A DNA stretch of 64,000 nucleotides from Gemmatimonadota bacterium (lineage in GTDB: Bacteria > Gemmatimonadota > Gemmatimonadetes > Longimicrobiales > Gaopeijiaceae). Made by a program: the position numbers and the translations under genes. Every line of letters begins with the position of its first letter. Position 1 is the first letter of the stretch. The notes under the pieces were generated by a model. The model did not search any database. It was not told the origin of the DNA and was given only the letters and a program-made list of their open reading frames with translations. Below are positions 40,892-49,461 of the stretch, one piece after another. Location: contig VGVR01000008.1 in the NCBI GenBank assembly GCA_016873995.1, positions 48,768 to 112,767 of the forward strand. Reading direction: 5' to 3'.

Positions 40892-43282
40892 TCACATCCG
40901 CAGCAGTCGGTTCACCTTGATGACGAGGCCACGGCTCACCAGCTCGGACCAGCGGTCGAGCGAGTCGGTGTCACGGGCCTCGGTGTAGACCACGAAGAGC
41001 TCGCTTCCGGGCGCCCACTCCCACCGCAGGCGGAAGTCCGAGCTGAAGCTGTCGCTCCCGGAGTTGTACTGGACGAGGCTGCTCACGAACATGCGCGGGG
41101 TGAGCGTATACGTGAACCTCGTCACGGCCACGTGCTGGTCGAAGTGACCTTGCGGGAGGTCGATCCAATTGAACGTCACGCTCGGCTCCATCGAGAGCCG
41201 CGGCGTGATCTCCGCCCGGCCCTGGCGAAGCGCGACCGACGTCAGCGTGCCGTCGTAGTAGTCCCCTCGCTGCACCGAGACGGTGGCCGAGAACGGACGC
41301 TGCGGGCCAAAGGTGAAGAAGGCCTGAGCATCCCGAAACGAGTAGCGGCCCGAAGGAATCAGCGCGCCTGAGATGGTCTCGTTGCGCACCAGGTTCTCAT
41401 AGGTGTCGCCGAGGCTGACGCCGAACTGGTCGCTGTTCTCGAACTCGACGCGGAGTTGGCTCCTCAGCTCGCGGCTCTCGACGTAGCGCAGGCTGTCGTT
41501 CTCGACGTAGTCCGCGTCGGCCTGCAGTGTCACCTGGCGCAGCCACGCCATGGAGCGGGGGCGGGGAGCCACCCTTGCGGATACGCTGGTCTGCCGATAG
41601 CCGGTTCGCCTCGCGAACCCGATCTCGGGGTTGAAGTTGCCTCCCACTACGAGATGAGCGACGCGCGCGCCCCACTCGCTCGCGTCCCAGGTGAACTGAC
41701 CGCGATAACTCGCGTCGCGCTCGGTGAGTCCGTCGGTTCGGGTCTCGGCGTAATAGGCCAACAGGCCGACCTCGCTCGACGGGGCGAGCCAGGCGTCGAG
41801 GCCCCAGGTCTGGTTGGACCCAGCGGCGGCCTTCACCGAGCGGGAGCGGTTGCCGACCAAGAAGCCTACGCTGCTGCGGTCGAAGACGTCGCGCCTGAGG
41901 CGGAGCACCGAAAAGTTCGTGGGCTTCTCCAACACGGAGGGCTCGTCGTCGGTCTGGACGTCGACCACGCCCACGTCGAACGAGCCGACTTTCCCGGTGA
42001 CGCGGGCCCCGGCGATGATCGGCACTGGCTGGCCGCGGCGGAGGCCGATCCCCCGGCTGTAGAAGAGCGAGGGCGCGTTACCTCCGCCCCCTCCGCCCCC
42101 TCCGCCCTCGCCACCGCCCGTCCTGCCGCCGATGCCGAAGTTGAAGATGCCCTGACTCTCCAGAAAGAACTCGCGCTTCTCGGGAAAGAAGAGGCTGAAG
42201 CGGGTGAGGTTGACCTGCTGCTCGTCGGCCTCGACCTGTGCGAAGTCGGGGTTGAGCGTGAAGTCGACGGTCAGGTTCTGTGTGAGTCCGTACTTGATGT
42301 CGAGCCCGGCGTCCGCATCGAGGTCGTTGGTGCGCGTGGGGACGGCGGCCAGGTCCGTGCGCAGCCCCGAGATCGCGTAGGGCTTCAGCTCCAGATTGGC
42401 GCGCGAAGGCGGGGCCTCGATGCCCACGAGCGTGCCGTAGTTGGAGACGCGGAACGTGCCCTGCGACCCGTTGGGGCCTGCCGCAGCGATCGGCACAGGC
42501 GTGAGGTAGTCCCACTCGTTTCGGCGGGCCACAGACCGTCGCATCTGTATGCCCCACAGCTGCTCCCTCCCCGGACGGTAACGCAGCGTGCGGAAGGGGA
42601 TCGCCATCTCCACGGTCCATCCGCCTTCGAAGCGCCCCGTGCGGATCTCGGTCACGGGGTTCCAGTCCCGGTTCGGGTTCCCCTCGTTCGTGATCTGCTG
42701 GTCGGTGAAGCCGCCGAGGGCGTTCACGTAGAAGCCGACCGAGTTACGCCGGTCGTAGTAAGTGTCGAGGTAGACACCGAAGTTGTCGTTCACCCGCAGC
42801 TGTTGCGCGTCGCGGCGCATCTCGTTCGCGATCCACGCGCTCTCGCCGCCGGAGTCCCACACGCGAGCCGCCACGTAGACGTTCTCGTCGTCGAACACGA
42901 TCCACGCCTCGGTGCGCTCCGAAGGAGCGTCTCCCTCGACGGGCAGCGTCTGGATGAAGCCCGTGATCGGCGGAGTGGCGGCGTACACGCTTTCGTCGAG
43001 CACGCCGTCGACGCGGTGCGCCTCGCGTACACGCACGGCGCGAACGGTTGCGCCGCCTGTTGCGTCGCGGCTCTCCACCGCGGGGGGCACCGGCGGTGGT
43101 GGGCCCAGCAGCTCGATTCCCTCGGGAAGGGTCCACGTCGCTGTCGACGAGTCCGTTGGCGTAACACGCACTTGAGCCACCGCGGCGTGCGTCGACACGA
43201 GCTGACCGAGCGCCGAGATGACGACCCACGCCGCGCACACCCGGGTGAGGGGCACGCGGGCCCTCGAATTCGGAAGACTCAC
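40892..43282 (-). CDS. DUF5916 / CBM9-like outer-membrane beta-barrel protein
   Basis: 796 aa, GTG start at 43282 overlapping the stop of LeuD-like 3 by 4 bp. A signal peptide (about 15-37) is followed by a CBM9-like sugar-binding-type domain (VDGVLDESVYAATPPI, EAWIVFDDENVYVAARVWD, NDNFGVYLDTYYDRRNSVGFYVN, WTVEMAIPFRTLRY). A beta-barrel follows, typical of DUF5916, with LTQNLTVDFTLNPDFAQVEADEQQVNLTRFSLFFPEKREFFLE as its hallmark region. A polyglycine loop near residue 400 is probably surface-exposed. The C-terminus ends in an aromatic-poor strand (LVIKVNRLLRM). An outer-membrane channel or receptor for an organic ligand is inferred. It closes the long minus-strand operon. Confidence 0.85.
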   Translation of the reverse strand: MSLPNSRARVPLTRVCAAWVVISALGQLVSTHAAVAQVRVTPTDSSTATWTLPEGIELLGPPPPVPPAVESRDATGGATVRAVRVREAHRVDGVLDESVYAATPPITGFIQTLPVEGDAPSERTEAWIVFDDENVYVAARVWDSGGESAWIANEMRRDAQQLRVNDNFGVYLDTYYDRRNSVGFYVNALGGFTDQQITNEGNPNRDWNPVTEIRTGRFEGGWTVEMAIPFRTLRYRPGREQLWGIQMRRSVARRNEWDYLTPVPIAAAGPNGSQGTFRVSNYGTLVGIEAPPSRANLELKPYAISGLRTDLAAVPTRTNDLDADAGLDIKYGLTQNLTVDFTLNPDFAQVEADEQQVNLTRFSLFFPEKREFFLESQGIFNFGIGGRTGGGEGGGGGGGGGNAPSLFYSRGIGLRRGQPVPIIAGARVTGKVGSFDVGVVDVQTDDEPSVLEKPTNFSVLRLRRDVFDRSSVGFLVGNRSRSVKAAAGSNQTWGLDAWLAPSSEVGLLAYYAETRTDGLTERDASYRGQFTWDASEWGARVAHLVVGGNFNPEIGFARRTGYRQTSVSARVAPRPRSMAWLRQVTLQADADYVENDSLRYVESRELRSQLRVEFENSDQFGVSLGDTYENLVRNETISGALIPSGRYSFRDAQAFFTFGPQRPFSATVSVQRGDYYDGTLTSVALRQGRAEITPRLSMEPSVTFNWIDLPQGHFDQHVAVTRFTYTLTPRMFVSSLVQYNSGSDSFSSDFRLRWEWAPGSELFVVYTEARDTDSLDRWSELVSRGLVIKVNRLLRM

Positions 43283-43851
43283 TTCGTGCCGTAGAGCCAG
43301 GGTCGCCTCGCGCGGTCGGCTGCGCGGGCCTCGGCGACCCGATCGACGTGCTCGAGGATCTGATCCTGATCCGTGATGCCGTTGAGGAGCTTGTAACGCG
43401 CGCGTGGATCGGCGATGAAAGGAATCGCCTCCTTACCCGGCACATCGATGATCTCCTTGTCGAGGTCGATGGTCATCGTCGCGCCCGCAGGATCCGTCAT
43501 GCACGCTGCCAAACAGTCGATGACGGCTGGATCGAGCGGAACGGGCAGTACGCCGATTCCCACGCACCGGTCGAACACCCGTGCCTCGAACCCGGGCGCG
43601 AGCACAGCCCGGACGCCGAGCGCCTCCAAGCGGGCGAGCGTCGTCTCCAGAGCGAGCGTCTGGAAGATCTCCCAGGCGATCAGAATCGACGCGCCCTGCA
43701 CGTTGGCGAACACCGCGTCGGGCGCGAGGATCTCGCCGTCTCGGCCCCGCAGTTGCACTCCGGCCACGAGGCCCGTATGGCGCACGAAGCGCGGAGCACT
43801 CCCTCCCTGAACGGTCGGCAGCGTTCTCAAGCGATCATCACCAGGGTCCAC
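43279..43851 (-). CDS. LeuD-like subunit 3, degenerate active site
   Basis: 190 aa if started at the GTG at 43851; a TTG at 43830 would avoid overlap with the TPR gene. The N-terminus APRFVRHTGLVAGVQLRGRDGEILAP is LeuD-like, and VRAVLAPGFEARVFDRCVGIGVLPVPLD matches the C-terminal strand-helix. The part that normally carries GSSREHA reads VQGASILIAWEIFQTLALETT, so Ser and Arg are gone and the sequence between is shortened. It still ends RPWLYGTK like the other two. It is coupled to the TPR gene before it and to the DUF5916 gene after it (GTGA overlap). Catalysis by itself seems excluded; a structural or regulatory partner of the LeuC-like protein is inferred. Confidence 0.7.
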   Translation of the reverse strand: MDPGDDRLRTLPTVQGGSAPRFVRHTGLVAGVQLRGRDGEILAPDAVFANVQGASILIAWEIFQTLALETTLARLEALGVRAVLAPGFEARVFDRCVGIGVLPVPLDPAVIDCLAACMTDPAGATMTIDLDKEIIDVPGKEAIPFIADPRARYKLLNGITDQDQILEHVDRVAEARAADRARRPWLYGTK

Positions 43852-44602
43852 CCGGATACGGCTCCAACCACGGCCGAGCGTCCGGCCTGCGGGACCACAT
43901 GATAGCACGGATGAGGCCCTCCACGTCGGTCCGCACGTTGGCGAGGAGCGCGCGGGCCTCGGCCTCGTTGAGTGAGCCCGGGTCGTCGCCGGCTTCGGCC
44001 TCGCGCTCGATGGCGCGCCGCCCCCGTACCTGCGCCATTTCGGGAATCACGACGCCTTCCCCTTCCTGCTGGCGCGTGCCCTCGTCGGAGCTCGGCGTGG
44101 CGCTCGCGGCCACGCTCTGCATCAGCGAATCCAGCATCGCTTGGGCCAGCGCGAGGTTCCAGCGCGCCGACTCGTCCGCGGGGTCCAGCCGGATGGCCGC
44201 ACGGTTGCTGCCGATGGAAGCGCCCAGGAGAAAGAGCGCCGAATCCGGAGTCGACACCTCGATGGCCCGGTTCAGGAAGAGGAGTCCGAGGTTCCGGTTG
44301 CCCCTTTGGGCTACGGATGAGTCCGCGGCCGCGGCGGCGGCGCGCAAGGCGCTCTCCGCGCCCGGTCCTCCCAGCCCGAGCAGGCCCGTTCCGAGATTGT
44401 ACGTGGCAACCCCCGGGGCCCCCTCGGAGCTGGCGATCTGTTCGTAGACCCGCACGGCTGCGTCCTCCTGGCCGCTGCGGTGGAGGCGGTTCCCTCGTTC
44501 GAGGCTCGCGCGCTCTGCGTACGATGCCGTGATCAGGAGGCCGAGGGCGATCAGGCACGCGATGCCGGCTGGCATCCGCGTCGTGAGCCACGGGAGTCTC
44601 AC
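43838..44602 (-). CDS. TPR protein, BatC-like
   Basis: 254 aa from the GTG at 44602, which overlaps the stop of the preceding VWA gene (GTGA) and follows GGAGG. One N-terminal transmembrane segment (GIACLIALGLLITASYA) precedes about three TPR repeats (SLERGNRLHRSGQEDAAVRVYEQI, GVATYNLGTGLLGLGG, ARWNLALAQAMLDSLM). A low-complexity Glu/Ala tail and EAEARALLANVRTDVEGLI follow. Position after two VWA-domain genes and architecture correspond to BatC of the Bat (Bacteroides aerotolerance) operon. Inner-membrane anchored, facing the periplasm; likely complexed with the VWA proteins. Confidence 0.75.
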   Translation of the reverse strand: MRLPWLTTRMPAGIACLIALGLLITASYAERASLERGNRLHRSGQEDAAVRVYEQIASSEGAPGVATYNLGTGLLGLGGPGAESALRAAAAAADSSVAQRGNRNLGLLFLNRAIEVSTPDSALFLLGASIGSNRAAIRLDPADESARWNLALAQAMLDSLMQSVAASATPSSDEGTRQQEGEGVVIPEMAQVRGRRAIEREAEAGDDPGSLNEAEARALLANVRTDVEGLIRAIMWSRRPDARPWLEPYPGGPW

Positions 44603-45627
44603 GCAGGCCTCCGCACGCGAAGCGAGACGCTGCGGGCAGGCAGCCTCACGTCGAACAGACCTTCGAGGAGGAGGCCGACGAGCGCCGCCACGATGAGTAG
44701 GCCGGCTGGGTCGTAACCCGTCCACCAAGGCCCGGTCGTTTCCGACGGACCCAGCGCGGCCGCGAGGCCGTCGACTGCCCCCGCATCACCTGCTTCGACG
44801 AAGCGTCCGCCACCGAGCCGGGCGATGCGCCCGAGCAGCTCTGGGCGGGCGTGGGACACGCCAACTGCCCCGCTCGCGTCGAGCACCGGCGCGCCGAGCT
44901 GATAGGGCGCGTCCGGCATCACCATGCCGGAGCCCTCGGCCGTGCCGACCGAAATCGTGTGCACGCGGATCCCGCGCGCCGCCACGGCTCGGGCCTCTAC
45001 CTGGATGGCGTCGTCGGGCTCGCCGGTGTCACCGTCGCTGATGAGCACGATCGATCGAGCTTCTCCGGGGGCCGCCTCCGTCCAGAGCGCGCCGGCCTCA
45101 CGTATCGCATCGGAAAGGAGTGTCCCCGGGTCGTGCGCGCTCGCGATCGTCGGGGTGACGCCGCCGAGGAAGTGCCGCACCACCTCGAGCTCCGGCGTCG
45201 GCGGGGCGAGGGGGTACGCGGTTCCCGAAAAGAGCAGGAGGCCTACCTCGTCCCCTTGGAGCGCGTCGACGAGCGTACGGGCCGTTTCGACCGCCTGAGA
45301 CAGCCGCGTGGGCTCGACGTCCACGGCCTGCATCGAGGCCGACACATCGATCGCGATCACCACGCTCGGCGTGACCGGTGACGGCGCCGATGGCCATGCG
45401 GGACCGGCGGCTGCGCCGGCCGCAGCCAAGGTCGCGATCGTGAGGAGAAAGAGGCGCTCGAGCGGAACGCGATAGAGGTCGCTCGGGGACAGCCGTTGGA
45501 CCGCGGTCCGTCCACCGAGGAAAGCTCCTAAGTTGCGGCGACGGCGATGGTGGCGCCACGACGCAAGCGCGCCCAGGGCCGCCAGCAGTGCTCCAGCCTG
45601 GAGGTACCACGCGCTCTCGAACGTCAC
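44599..45627 (-). CDS. VWA-domain membrane protein, BatB-like
   Basis: 342 aa from the GTG at 45627, overlapping the stop of the first VWA gene (a GTG at 45642 is the alternative). Two N-terminal helices (WYLQAGALLAALGALASW and LFLLTIATLAAAGAAAG), a VWA domain with the MIDAS motif DVSASM (about residue 95), the Thr in SGTAYPL and the Asp in ISDGDTGEPDD, then a C-terminal helix (AGLLIVAALVGLLLEGLF). This is the BatA/BatB layout: membrane ends with a periplasmic metal-dependent adhesion domain. Part of a tightly coupled operon. MoxR and DUF58 partners usual for Bat operons are not in this window. Confidence 0.83.
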   Translation of the reverse strand: MTFESAWYLQAGALLAALGALASWRHHRRRRNLGAFLGGRTAVQRLSPSDLYRVPLERLFLLTIATLAAAGAAAGPAWPSAPSPVTPSVVIAIDVSASMQAVDVEPTRLSQAVETARTLVDALQGDEVGLLLFSGTAYPLAPPTPELEVVRHFLGGVTPTIASAHDPGTLLSDAIREAGALWTEAAPGEARSIVLISDGDTGEPDDAIQVEARAVAARGIRVHTISVGTAEGSGMVMPDAPYQLGAPVLDASGAVGVSHARPELLGRIARLGGGRFVEAGDAGAVDGLAAALGPSETTGPWWTGYDPAGLLIVAALVGLLLEGLFDVRLPARSVSLRVRRPA

Positions 45628-46625
45628 GGCACGAGGCTCCACCGAGACCCGCGCAGGAGGGCTTCGAGGCCGATGGCGATCAGCGCGAAGAGAAGCAGCC
45701 AGACTTGCAGCGATGTGCGTACCGGCACCTGCGTCGTCACTTCGACGGGTGCCTCGAGCTCGCTGATGGTGCGGTAGATCGAGTCCAGAGCTGCCTCACC
45801 GGAGGCGCGGAAATACTGCCCGCCCGTGACCTCCGAGATCGCCGACAACACGCCCTCCATCTGGGCCTCCACCTCGCTCAGGCGGCGCAGGTTCGCGGCG
45901 CGCAGGGCAGGGGACATGCCCTCGAAGTCGGGCTCGCCGACCAGCGCGATGGAGTGGACCCGTACGCCGAGCGCGGCAGCGCCCCGTGCCGCGCGCAGCG
46001 GGGTTACGCCCTGTCCGTTGTGCGCGCCATCGGTGAGCAGCACGATCACGCGCTCCTCGCGCTCGGACTCGAGGAGGCTCGCGAGGGACGTGACCACGGC
46101 GGCGGCGATGTCCGTCCCGTCGAGCACCAGCTGCGGCTGCAGCGAGGTGACTCCGGAGACGATGAGTCCCGGGTCGGTGGTGTTCGGCACGCGTTGTACC
46201 GCCTGCCCGGCGAACGCCACGAGGCTCAACTCGTCAAGTCGTCGCCCCTCGGCGAAACGCGTGGCCGCGCGGCGGGCAACGGACATGCGTGAGTCGTCGT
46301 TGTCCATGTCGTCGGCGAGCATCGACGTCGAGATGTCCACGGCGATGGCGAGGCCCTTCCCCCTGAGGCTGCTCTCCTCCTCGAAAAGGACCCTCTGCGG
46401 ATGTGCGAGGGCGACCACCAGTGACGCCAGGGCCGTCACTCGGAGCACTCTGGGAAGCCAGAGCACCAAGCCGACCTGAAGGCCCCCCGACTCCGGTGGT
46501 CCGTGGGCCTCCCCCCGCGGGTGGAAGACGCCCCCACCCGACAGAGGCCACACCAGGAGCAGCCAGGCGGGCACCAGGAGTAGGAGCTGGAGGAGCTCGG
46601 GCCGGACGAACTCCACCGACGTCAT
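45624..46625 (-). CDS. VWA-domain membrane protein, BatA-like
   Basis: 333 aa from the ATG at 46625. N-terminal helices (LLQLLLLVPAWLLLVWPL, LRVTALASLVVALAH), VWA domain with MIDAS DISTSMLADDM (about residue 95), DGTDIAAAV and LLTDGAHNGQG, and a C-terminal helix (LQVWLLLFALIAIGLEALL). The sequence GGQYFRASGEAALDSIYRTISELE is typical of BatA. It forms a pair with the next gene, with which it shares a GTGA overlap. The preceding hypothetical gene ends 42 bp upstream. Bat proteins are linked to envelope stress or protein assembly; the exact role is unknown. Confidence 0.85.
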   Translation of the reverse strand: MTSVEFVRPELLQLLLLVPAWLLLVWPLSGGGVFHPRGEAHGPPESGGLQVGLVLWLPRVLRVTALASLVVALAHPQRVLFEEESSLRGKGLAIAVDISTSMLADDMDNDDSRMSVARRAATRFAEGRRLDELSLVAFAGQAVQRVPNTTDPGLIVSGVTSLQPQLVLDGTDIAAAVVTSLASLLESEREERVIVLLTDGAHNGQGVTPLRAARGAAALGVRVHSIALVGEPDFEGMSPALRAANLRRLSEVEAQMEGVLSAISEVTGGQYFRASGEAALDSIYRTISELEAPVEVTTQVPVRTSLQVWLLLFALIAIGLEALLRGSRWSLVP

Positions 46626-46667
46626 GGGACGGTCGCTTTCGGCATCAGGTCGCGGGTGTGGTGCGTC

Positions 46668-47612
46668 TCAGCCCCAGCGCTCGGCGTCCTCGTCGACGAC
46701 GCGACGCGGAACGGCCACCACTTCCACAGCGGCGTCTCCGCTCACGTCGAGCCGCGAGGAGATCGGCTCGATGTCGACCCGCCAAGCGCTGAGCTCGTGC
46801 GATCCTCTGGGGACCCCTACCCGCGCGACTCCGTTGAGGTCTGTATGAGCGCGATAGTCACCGAGGCGCACCTCGATGTCGGCCATCGAGGCTTCAGTGC
46901 CCTCGGGCACGATTCTCACCGTGACGGTATGCTCGGGAGGAGGGAGGCTACGGAACGTGAACGTCCCTGAGGACCCGTGGTGAGGAAGCGCCAGATCGCC
47001 TGGGACGCAGATCACGCGCCGGGACCCCATTCCGGGCCGTTCGGGGGCGCGGAGCGCCACAAGGGTCTCGTACAGCGCGTCCGTTCCGGCAAGCGGAGCC
47101 GCTCCGAGTCGGCCCTCGCCGACCACCACGCCCGCCTCGTCCAGAACCTGCACGACCTGTCCGGCGAGCACGCAGCAGGTGGCGCACTTCACTCCCACCC
47201 GCACGGCGAACTCGGTTCCCTGGAGGGGCGACGGGACGTCCCAGATCGCCATGCTGGTGGCGTGGGGCACCACCGTCGACTCCAGAACGAGCGCGTGCTC
47301 CTCGTGGGGCACTCCTGAAACGGACTGCGTCGGAAAACGGACGGTCCACTCGGCCTCGCCGGTGCTTGCCGGTGCCGTGACCACGAAGCGGGCGTTCGCT
47401 CCTTGGGCCCCTTCTCGTGGATCTTCGACCCAGCCGACCTCACACGTCCCGTGCTCGCCCTGCGGAGTGGTGAGCTCGATCACCGCTCCGCGGAGGTCGC
47501 AGCCATCCGCACATGTGAGACGCACCTCGACGCTCGCCGTCGCCCCGGCCTCCATCTCCGCGGGAAGTCCCGCGTGCGTCCGGAGCGACGGCGTGTGCCT
47601 GGTCACGACCAC
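46668..47612 (-). CDS. Cysteine-bearing beta-sandwich protein of unknown function
   Basis: 314 aa, GTG start at 47612 (a second GTG at 47606). No signal peptide or helix is visible. The sequence is all-beta in character, with two similar halves of about 95 residues: one with CADGCDLRGAVIELTTPQGEHGTCEV and one with CATCCVLAGQVVQVLDEAG. Each looks like an Ig-like or carboxypeptidase-regulatory domain with cysteines at the same place (a CxxxC and a CxxCC, which could bind metal). The third part (VTVRIVPEGTEASMADIEVRLGDYRAHTDLNGVARVGVP) is a third sandwich. It lies 14 bp after the Tat flavoprotein and 42 bp before BatA, in the position where Bat operons often have a DUF58 or DUF4381 gene, but it resembles neither. 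Confidence 0.6.
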   Translation of the reverse strand: MVVTRHTPSLRTHAGLPAEMEAGATASVEVRLTCADGCDLRGAVIELTTPQGEHGTCEVGWVEDPREGAQGANARFVVTAPASTGEAEWTVRFPTQSVSGVPHEEHALVLESTVVPHATSMAIWDVPSPLQGTEFAVRVGVKCATCCVLAGQVVQVLDEAGVVVGEGRLGAAPLAGTDALYETLVALRAPERPGMGSRRVICVPGDLALPHHGSSGTFTFRSLPPPEHTVTVRIVPEGTEASMADIEVRLGDYRAHTDLNGVARVGVPRGSHELSAWRVDIEPISSRLDVSGDAAVEVVAVPRRVVDEDAERWG

Positions 47613-47626
47613 GAGGGGTCAGCGCC

Positions 47627-49258
47627 CTAGGCGCTGGCCGCCGCGCTTCTCGCCGCGACCCGTCCGAACAGCGAGCACCGGCCGAGCCCGTGCTGCGGGA
47701 AGCCGCCCATGGCCTCGCCGCAGCAGTAGAGGCCCGCAATGGCCTGGCCTTGCAGGTCGATCACTCGACAGCGCGTGTCGACGCGTAGCCCGCACAGGGT
47801 GTCGTGGAGAATCGGTGTCGACCACGCAGCATAGAACGGGGGTCGTTGGATCTTGTACTGAGGCGTCGGCTTGCCGAAGTCTCCGTCCGTGCCCGAATCG
47901 ACGAAAGAGTTGTAGCGCGAAACGGTTTGCTGGAGGGTCGAGCCCTGCATCCGCAGCGTCTGGTAAGGGTTGCGGATGCGGCCGGCGAGCTCGCTCAGTG
48001 TATCGGCGCTGAAAAACCATCCGTCCGGGTCCACGTTCGGCGGCCGGGGATCCCACTCCTGTCGCGCGACGGCATCGGCGTCGAAGATGGCCCAGATCGG
48101 TCCGCCGCCGTTCAGCTTGTTCGGATCTCCGCTCCACGCGAAGCAAGCAGCGAAGAAGTCATGCCCCCCGTCCATCTCGTTGTGGAATCGCACGCCCGTC
48201 TGCTTCACGAGGATGCAGTTCTGCCAGTTCACGTTCGTGAGCCCCGAGGCGCGGATCTTGTCGAAGATGGGGCTGTCAGGCTGCCAATGAAGGCTCGAGT
48301 ACCCCCACTGACATCCAATGTGGGCCGTCTTCGAGATCCAGTTACCGGCCTCCATGGACTGGCTCGCGGTGCCCCACACCGCCGCCCCGAGCTTCATCGC
48401 CGCGATCTCGCCGTCCGCCGTCTGCTTGGAGTACGGCTCGCCCGCGACCTGGTACTCTTCGGTGAGTCGTGGGTCGAACATCCTTCTGAACTGCACATTG
48501 CTGGTATGTCCTCCGGTGGCCAGAATGACGCCCCCCGTGGCGCGGATCCGGACCCGTCTTCCCTGGGTCGTTGCTACGAGCCCGAGTACCCGCTTCGACC
48601 CGGGATCCTGCACGAGCTCCGCCATGCTGTGTTGCAGCAGGATCTGCGCACCCTTGGCCCGCGCGCTCTTCTCCAGCGCCCGCACGAGTCCCGAGCCCCG
48701 CCGTGTCGGCTCCGAGGTGATCAACTCCTCGTAGACCGGCCACTGGAGGGTGCGGCCGTTTCGCGAGTCTTCTCCTGCCACTTCATCTTCGAAACGCACG
48801 CCGTTCGCCACCATCCACTCGAAGGTCTCGGCGCTGAGGTCCGCGAACACCCGGGTCAGGTCGCGGTCGGTGAAGCGCGACTCCAGGTCGTCGGGTCGGA
48901 TCCAGTACTCGAACACCGCATCGGCCGAGTCTTCGACTCCCTGCCGGCGCTGCCGACTCGTTCCGCCGCCGAGGTTCACGCGGCCGCCACTCACGATCCC
49001 GTGCCCACCGCAGTCGGAGTTCTGCTCGACGATGATGACCGATGCGCCGCGGTCGCGCGCTTCCACCGCCGCCGAGAGTCCGGATACGCCCGCCCCAGCG
49101 ATGACGACGTCGGCGGTCATGTCCCAAGCCTGCTGCTGCGACTCGGCGGCCACGGGATCCTTTGCCACCGCGAGGGCAGTGGCTCCGAGTCCCGCGGTGG
49201 CGCCGGTGCGGACGAAGTCGCGCCTGCTGATCGATGACGGTGGCGTATCCTTGCTCAT
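47627..49258 (-). CDS. Tat-exported FAD-dependent oxidoreductase, fumarate reductase/ketosteroid-dehydrogenase type
   Basis: 543 aa; the start follows AGGAGG. A Tat leader SISRRDFVRTGATAGLGATALAV is followed by the FAD Rossmann motif VVIAGAGVSGLSAAVEARDRGASVIIVEQ (residues about 49-77). NSDCGGHGIVSGGRVNLGGGT follows. The capping-domain region includes RGSGLVRALEKSARAKGAQILL and GGVILATGGHTSN; the C-terminal FAD segment is AGLYCCGEAMGGFPQHGLGRCSLFGRVAARSA. This is the fumarate reductase / 3-ketosteroid-1-dehydrogenase / urocanate reductase superfamily. The fumarate-reductase Arg/His set is not clear, so a dehydrogenase of another organic substrate is more likely. It heads the long minus operon that ends in the DUF5916 protein. 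Confidence 0.83.
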   Translation of the reverse strand: MSKDTPPSSISRRDFVRTGATAGLGATALAVAKDPVAAESQQQAWDMTADVVIAGAGVSGLSAAVEARDRGASVIIVEQNSDCGGHGIVSGGRVNLGGGTSRQRRQGVEDSADAVFEYWIRPDDLESRFTDRDLTRVFADLSAETFEWMVANGVRFEDEVAGEDSRNGRTLQWPVYEELITSEPTRRGSGLVRALEKSARAKGAQILLQHSMAELVQDPGSKRVLGLVATTQGRRVRIRATGGVILATGGHTSNVQFRRMFDPRLTEEYQVAGEPYSKQTADGEIAAMKLGAAVWGTASQSMEAGNWISKTAHIGCQWGYSSLHWQPDSPIFDKIRASGLTNVNWQNCILVKQTGVRFHNEMDGGHDFFAACFAWSGDPNKLNGGGPIWAIFDADAVARQEWDPRPPNVDPDGWFFSADTLSELAGRIRNPYQTLRMQGSTLQQTVSRYNSFVDSGTDGDFGKPTPQYKIQRPPFYAAWSTPILHDTLCGLRVDTRCRVIDLQGQAIAGLYCCGEAMGGFPQHGLGRCSLFGRVAARSAAASA

Positions 49259-49394
49259 GGCGGCCTCCTGACCTGATGGCTGGAAGGGCGTAGCTCCGGC
49301 ATAGGACGAGCCCGCGCCGTTCCTCGCAAGGGGGGCCGGAAGGGATGGGGGCGAATGGCTCCCGCAGCCGAATGGCGGCTACCCGGAAACGCAA

Positions 49395-49424
49395 GAGCCC
49401 GGCGCGGTTTTCCGCGCCGGGCTC
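49395..49424 (-). terminator. Perfect 13-bp hairpin terminator
   Basis: GAGCCCGGCGCGG (49395-49407) and CCGCGCCGGGCTC (49412-49424) are exact complements around TTTT, 37 bp after the stop of the cytochrome/Cu protein on the minus strand. It separates that unit from the Tat flavoprotein operon. The remainder of the 203-bp gap (49259-49461) shows nothing else. Confidence 0.75.
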
Positions 49425-49461
49425 CGGTTCGCGAGGCTAGGCTCTTACGAGCCCGCCCAGT

